This document shows positions 61,601-64,000 of a stretch of DNA of 64,000 nucleotides, piece after piece. The notes beneath the pieces were generated by a model, which had not been told where the DNA came from, ran no database searches, and worked only from the letters and a program-made list of their open reading frames with translations. The stretch spans positions 1 to 64,000 of the forward strand of contig NZ_SSNZ01000010.1 in assembly GCF_004801375.1 (NCBI RefSeq). Reading direction: 5' to 3'. Positions within the stretch are counted from its first letter, which is position 1, and each line of letters begins with the position of its first letter. The translations under genes were made by a program, and so were the position numbers. The DNA is from Flavobacterium supellecticarium (lineage in GTDB: Bacteria; Bacteroidota; Bacteroidia; Flavobacteriales; Flavobacteriaceae).

Positions 61601-62756
61601 CTACTTCCTCGTCATCTAATCCCAGATCCTGGATACTTGGAATATAGAAAACGCCACCCAGATCCGATCGCAGGTGATTAAACAAACGGTCGTTCATAAA
61701 ACCACTGTCGGGTCCGATCTGGTTACTCATGATATTTTCCAGAATTCCTACTTCTTTACTAAACCCGGCGAAATAGATTCCTTCCTCGTCCGATAACGTA
61801 ATTGATTTTGGTGTACGGAATCCGGAATTGCCGTGTTGCTGGTGTTTAGCTCTTCCAAACGGAAGTCCAAGGCGTAATACCGGCGTGGTATTGCCATTCG
61901 CATCCTGAATTCTGGCTGATTTGATATGCGAACGCGAATCGCGGTCGGGAATAATAGTATCGTTGGTTTTACGGCCAATAAGGTCTTCAATTTGATCTTC
62001 GGTCATCATATTGATCTGATTCCAGTTGATCAGGAAGCGTTGTGCCAATACAAAAGACCCTCCAAAATGCGTCATATCGTCGCAACCGATTAGCGTATGT
62101 TTTGCGATAGAAATCGGATCGGAAGGATTGTTGAGGTTCTCGGAGAAACGACAACCCAGTACTTTGCCGCGATGGCCGTCTGCTTCGTTCGATTTGGAAG
62201 CGGCTTCCTGTGAATAATGTTCTTCTGTAATACTGTCTAAAGCCTTTATTAATAAGGAATTCACAATTTCACAAGCTTCTTTACTGTCACTCTTAATGTG
62301 AAACCAAAGATCGCCATTAGAATCTACAAAGGCGCCGTTTGAGGCCCGGAATACTTTCGATACATAAGGATCATTATGTTCCGGAAATTGTAACGTCATT
62401 CCTTTAGGATGTGGTATGCCTTCTTCGTCACAGATTTTAGCCCAGTTTTCAAATGAAACCCCCAGAATAACAGACGTATTACGATCTTTCAGATCTTCGT
62501 GAGTGTTAATTTTCGATCGGATCTCTGCCATTACTTTAGCGAACTGTGTTTTATACTCCACCAGCTTTTTACTGTCTGGTTGTTTGTTGGCTTGCCAATT
62601 ACCTCTTTTTTGGAACCAAAAAGTGGTAAAAATGGCAAAGGGCGACGGGTATACCAATCCTCTTTGACAGTGTTTCCACACTTCGGTAAACCGATTTTCA
62701 AAGTTAAGAGAGCTCCCGTTGTTAGACGGGATGTCAGACTTGAGTGTTTTTTCCAT
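58644..62756 (-). CDS. DyP-type peroxidase fused to a glycyl-radical enzyme
   Basis: A 1370-residue protein without signal peptide. Residues ~35-350 resemble a dye-decolorizing haem peroxidase: GGSFVLAQRFLINW, a proximal-His candidate (His277) in SRSHIKSARIQD, Arg295 in VLRLGLPFG, and EEGIYFAGFSK. The usual GxxDG distal-Asp motif is not clear (GCRFSENLNNP at 201-211). Residues ~560-1335 are a pyruvate-formate-lyase-like glycyl-radical domain. It has the GCYEP active site (Cys934, Glu936), as in diol dehydratases and choline lyase rather than PFL's Cys-Cys, and the glycyl loop RTGGWTNFF with Gly1320. A basic/acidic tail contains CPFH (1357-1360). A Lys/Glu coiled-coil insertion is near 640-685. 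The reaction is unknown; no activating enzyme gene is nearby. Confidence 0.88.
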   Translation of the reverse strand: MEKTLKSDIPSNNGSSLNFENRFTEVWKHCQRGLVYPSPFAIFTTFWFQKRGNWQANKQPDSKKLVEYKTQFAKVMAEIRSKINTHEDLKDRNTSVILGVSFENWAKICDEEGIPHPKGMTLQFPEHNDPYVSKVFRASNGAFVDSNGDLWFHIKSDSKEACEIVNSLLIKALDSITEEHYSQEAASKSNEADGHRGKVLGCRFSENLNNPSDPISIAKHTLIGCDDMTHFGGSFVLAQRFLINWNQINMMTEDQIEDLIGRKTNDTIIPDRDSRSHIKSARIQDANGNTTPVLRLGLPFGRAKHQQHGNSGFRTPKSITLSDEEGIYFAGFSKEVGILENIMSNQIGPDSGFMNDRLFNHLRSDLGGVFYIPSIQDLGLDDEEVAKKYRNDFSFATEKDWSRFPGVDWTRLDRHYQNASKNGLMYYNHQNFLFTMSTRIGLPEDRYFSIPTNRILSLLENIFSLWQDNWYFNRKQEEIKEDIRFYIDRYNGSDKPANIMDESIMIRKGWAIRLSLQLFSSPDYGFRGRKIRLKDGTLVPYSSFREREGEIVYGSDTFRISPEEIIVGAMPNLSLGEGRYVMRYLSESERLDGFLANLSEASGVGHVIPNYEKALKKGLKTLMEDILEYEKKITEEYTKDKGKTDEEKAAKAKTYKEKKELYQSAYLSLQGISEYCLNYAQLAREMAASMKNNPGQAWERENLESIAYRMTKLATEKPDSLIEAVQFIFTLHTCLHLNGEPTAIGRMDQLLQPYYDSSNEAEKAEAQEVIDAFYIKLDEKIQQNRIFMEDHQPFGNLAMGGASGPYPQGASLGQWIQQITVGGTKVNGNPVFEETEPAYNHMTRLFIHASGRLPLNAPCLSLRTRKDMPREILEDAAHALLSGGAHPILLNDEKIIKGLHHSGDGVGGKLGSETKKWNSNVTVESAQNYACDGCYEPQFPGENWFSLGGFSTLQPLECALNQGRTYSSAGESYLFGQVVSLNSKPADQIKSFQELVDIYFQHFEWLNRKAFNGQLMGYGANTKFCPSPILNVLMDDCLARGLDFYSGGTKYNIYGPCYISLSAAINSLYAIKTMVFDDKNAVTTLPELLECLCCDWGYKMTEPFISDLAGESRIASRSDRFKRLREIALAQPRYGRGNPDIDAFGNEIVAGIARRSIATFTEPWPQLYETMKNMATRYGTEEFPFGLQIQPGVGTFENHVEMGAWNGASADGRRLGTTVASDMSAMPSPADLPIEHQYAGFEESLAGFDGIGAELMCDGAPTDYNIDEDFPAEKLIQVMQQFANGQSSNILTITVANPDTFADAVGSPEQYDLLRVRTGGWTNFFTSVFPTIQDQHRRRPVSTPVEVQKEKKMAKGCPFHQQIEEVEQDE
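60353..60360 (-). repeat. Eight-base G tract inside the glycyl-radical part
   Basis: Eight C on the plus strand, read as G8 in the coding strand, encoding Gly-Gly of LAMGGASGP near residues 799-801. It is long for a low-GC genome and could slip. Confidence 0.6.
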
Positions 62757-62909
62757 GTGAGTTGTTTGTTAGTTACTGTTTGAAAATGTTTGCTGTGATT
62801 GTTTTGTTTCCTTTACAGATACAAAGAGTTACCTTCTATAACAATCTGGATGTTATGAAGTTACAATTGAAAAAAAACAGAAGATTTATAGTGGGAAATC
62901 GATCTGTAT

Positions 62910-62917
62910 CAAAAATA
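62910..62917 (-). promoter_or_regulatory. -7 box TATTTTTG upstream of the peroxidase/glycyl-radical gene
   Basis: Exact TAnnTTTG on the minus strand, about 150 bases before the start codon. No -33 TTG is at the right distance, so this is tentative. Confidence 0.35.
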
Positions 62918-62963
62918 GTGAAAGGAAAGCAACAGCTTATACGTACAAACACCTGTTTTTAGA

Positions 62964-62991
62964 GAGGAAAGAGGAAAGAGGAAAGAGGAAA
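62964..62991. repeat. Four perfect tandem copies of GAGGAAA
   Basis: A 7-base unit repeated four times without error, 3 bases after the response regulator's stop codon and about 210 bases upstream of the peroxidase/glycyl-radical start. Confidence 0.85.
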
Positions 62992-62994
62992 GAA

Positions 62995-63696
62995 TTACGA
63001 TAGTGGACGTAAACGCTCATTAAGTTCGCGACGGAAGGTAATTCCTAATGGGATTTTTTCTTCGTTGATCACTATATGTTCTTTTTCGTGAGCGTCGATT
63101 TTATGAATGGCAATGATATACGATTTGTGTACCCGCATAAACTTGTCCGACGGCAATTCCTGTACCAATTGATTCGTAGTCATTGCGGTTACAAAGGTTT
63201 TGGCCTTAGTAAAAATCTTAACGTAATTCCCGTAACTCTGAACATATAGAATATCATCCAGTCGGATATCGATGTTTTTACCGTTTACCTTTACGTTGAG
63301 AGAAACCGGAATAGCCGTTTCTTTTTCGATAAATTGTACCGAAAGATAGCGCTCGATCGACTTTAGAAAACGTGGAAAATAGATTGGTTTTAACAAATAG
63401 TCGATCACACCGTATTCGTAGCTTTCGAGTGCAAATTCCGAATAGGCGGTTGTTAATATGGTTTTTGGTGGGTTTTTTAGCGTTTGCAACAATTCCAATC
63501 CGGTGATTTCCGGCATGTCAATATCCAGAAACATCAGATCCACCACGTTTTCCCGTAAATACTGCAAAGCCTCAATACCGTTATAGCATTGCGCAGCGAG
63601 TTCCAACTGCGGATTTTGGCGGATATAATTTGTTAGTACATAATGCGCGGCCGGTTCATCATCGACAATAATGCATTTTTTTGGAGTGATCATCAT
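62995..63696 (-). CDS. LytTR-type response regulator
   Basis: A 233-residue regulator. Receiver domain: CIIVDDEPAAHYVL, phosphoacceptor Asp58 in LMFLDIDMP, Thr in ILTTAYS, Lys in YLLKPI. The C-terminal LytTR DNA-binding domain has ILYVQSYGNYVKIF, FMRVHKSYIIAI, and IPLGITFRRELNE. It forms a two-component system with the kinase whose gene overlaps its start by 4 bases. Possible targets include the downstream peroxidase/glycyl-radical gene, on the same strand 238 bases away. Confidence 0.92.
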   Translation of the reverse strand: MMITPKKCIIVDDEPAAHYVLTNYIRQNPQLELAAQCYNGIEALQYLRENVVDLMFLDIDMPEITGLELLQTLKNPPKTILTTAYSEFALESYEYGVIDYLLKPIYFPRFLKSIERYLSVQFIEKETAIPVSLNVKVNGKNIDIRLDDILYVQSYGNYVKIFTKAKTFVTAMTTNQLVQELPSDKFMRVHKSYIIAIHKIDAHEKEHIVINEEKIPLGITFRRELNERLRPLS

Positions 63697-64000
63697 AATA
63701 AATCCATTTCGAGTAACACACGGTATTGTTTGGCTTCCTGCTGTATTTCCAGGTTGTGTTTTTTGGGATAAAGAATGCGCAGTCGTTCCGTTGCATTGCG
63801 CAATCCGATTTTGGTGGAAACGATTTTCCGTTTTTTATCCGGAATCGAATTTAAGGTTTCCAGACGTAATTTACCATTATTTACCGAAAGATTGATCTTT
63901 ACAAAGCAATTTTCGATCGCACAGGTACCGTGTTTAAAGGTGTTTTCCACAAAAGGAATCAACAACATCGGTGCGATCATATAGTTGGAATCGGCATCGG
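63693..64000 (-). CDS. LytS/YehU-type sensor histidine kinase, C-terminal fragment
   Basis: Only the last ~100 residues are in the window; the frame stays open to base 64000. Visible is the HATPase domain N-box APMLLIPFVENTFKHG and the G-box region STKIGLRNATERLRILYP, typical of the His_kinase-family sensors that pair with LytTR regulators. The sensing and membrane part is beyond the window. It overlaps the response regulator by 4 bases. Confidence 0.9.
   Translation of the reverse strand, partial: DADSNYMIAPMLLIPFVENTFKHGTCAIENCFVKINLSVNNGKLRLETLNSIPDKKRKIVSTKIGLRNATERLRILYPKKHNLEIQQEAKQYRVLLEMDLL

Overview
The window looks like a stretch of a Flavobacterium-type chromosome (Bacteroidota, Flavobacteriaceae). 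The evidence is the low-GC coding style, two secretion-system type IX (T9SS) C-terminal sorting domains, a DUF1573 protein, BshA of bacillithiol synthesis, a fused alpha/beta 2-oxoacid dehydrogenase E1, and many promoters of the Bacteroidota kind (a -7 box TAnnTTTG, sometimes with a -33 TTG). I see no rRNA, tRNA, CRISPR array, intact insertion sequence or prophage. About 57 protein genes are supported, one of them a 47-residue membrane protein.

Layout. 1-4 kb: the end of a T9SS type B surface protein, an aminotransferase, a retropepsin-like/PDZ protease and a DUF1573 protein. 4-12 kb: valS, a DUF389 membrane protein, uvrB, a TerB-like protein, DUF1456 and DUF4269 proteins. 12-18 kb: sucC, a peroxiredoxin/thioredoxin/small-protein operon, a large amino-acid permease, an N-acetylglucosamine-kinase-like protein and mgsA, whose 3' end overlaps the convergent ridA. 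18-29 kb is an envelope block: lptD, divergent from an N-acetylmuramoyl-alanine amidase, an MlaD/MCE protein, a pair of Hdr-like Fe-S proteins with a conserved small partner, and a GH3/serine-hydrolase fusion. 29-40 kb: DUF1801, bshA, outer-membrane and lipoproteins, an LpxH-like phosphatase, aroC, a T9SS type A protein, DCC oxidoreductase, MutS2 without an Smr domain, ung, a transglutaminase-like membrane protein and a cytosolic solute-binding-like protein. 40-50 kb: an acetyl-CoA hydrolase/CoA-transferase with a divergent AraC regulator, an SUI1/nucleoside phosphorylase/DinB/GNAT operon, a 2-oxoglutarate oxygenase, the fused E1 and small secreted or hypothetical proteins.

The accessory-looking part is 50-64 kb. 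It begins with an AT-rich 760-bp gap full of interleaved inverted repeats. Then come an EmrE-like SMR pump, a HipA-like kinase overlapping a DUF3037 gene, and a five-gene operon for electrophile or xenobiotic handling (MFS pump, LLM flavoenzyme, old yellow enzyme, aldo/keto reductase, DJ-1/PfpI). Upstream of that operon lies a Crp/Fnr regulator gene, with a near-perfect CRP-type box between them. Last are a 1370-residue protein and a LytTS-type two-component system cut by the window end.

The most unusual object is that 1370-residue protein (58644-62756, minus). Its N-terminal third resembles a dye-decolorizing (DyP) haem peroxidase. The rest is a glycyl-radical enzyme, with a thiyl-cysteine motif GCYEP and a C-terminal glycyl loop RTGGWTNFF, and it ends in a CPFH tail. 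No radical-SAM activating enzyme is visible nearby. A glycyl-radical domain fused to a peroxidase, in what looks like an aerobe, is the best candidate here for an undescribed system.
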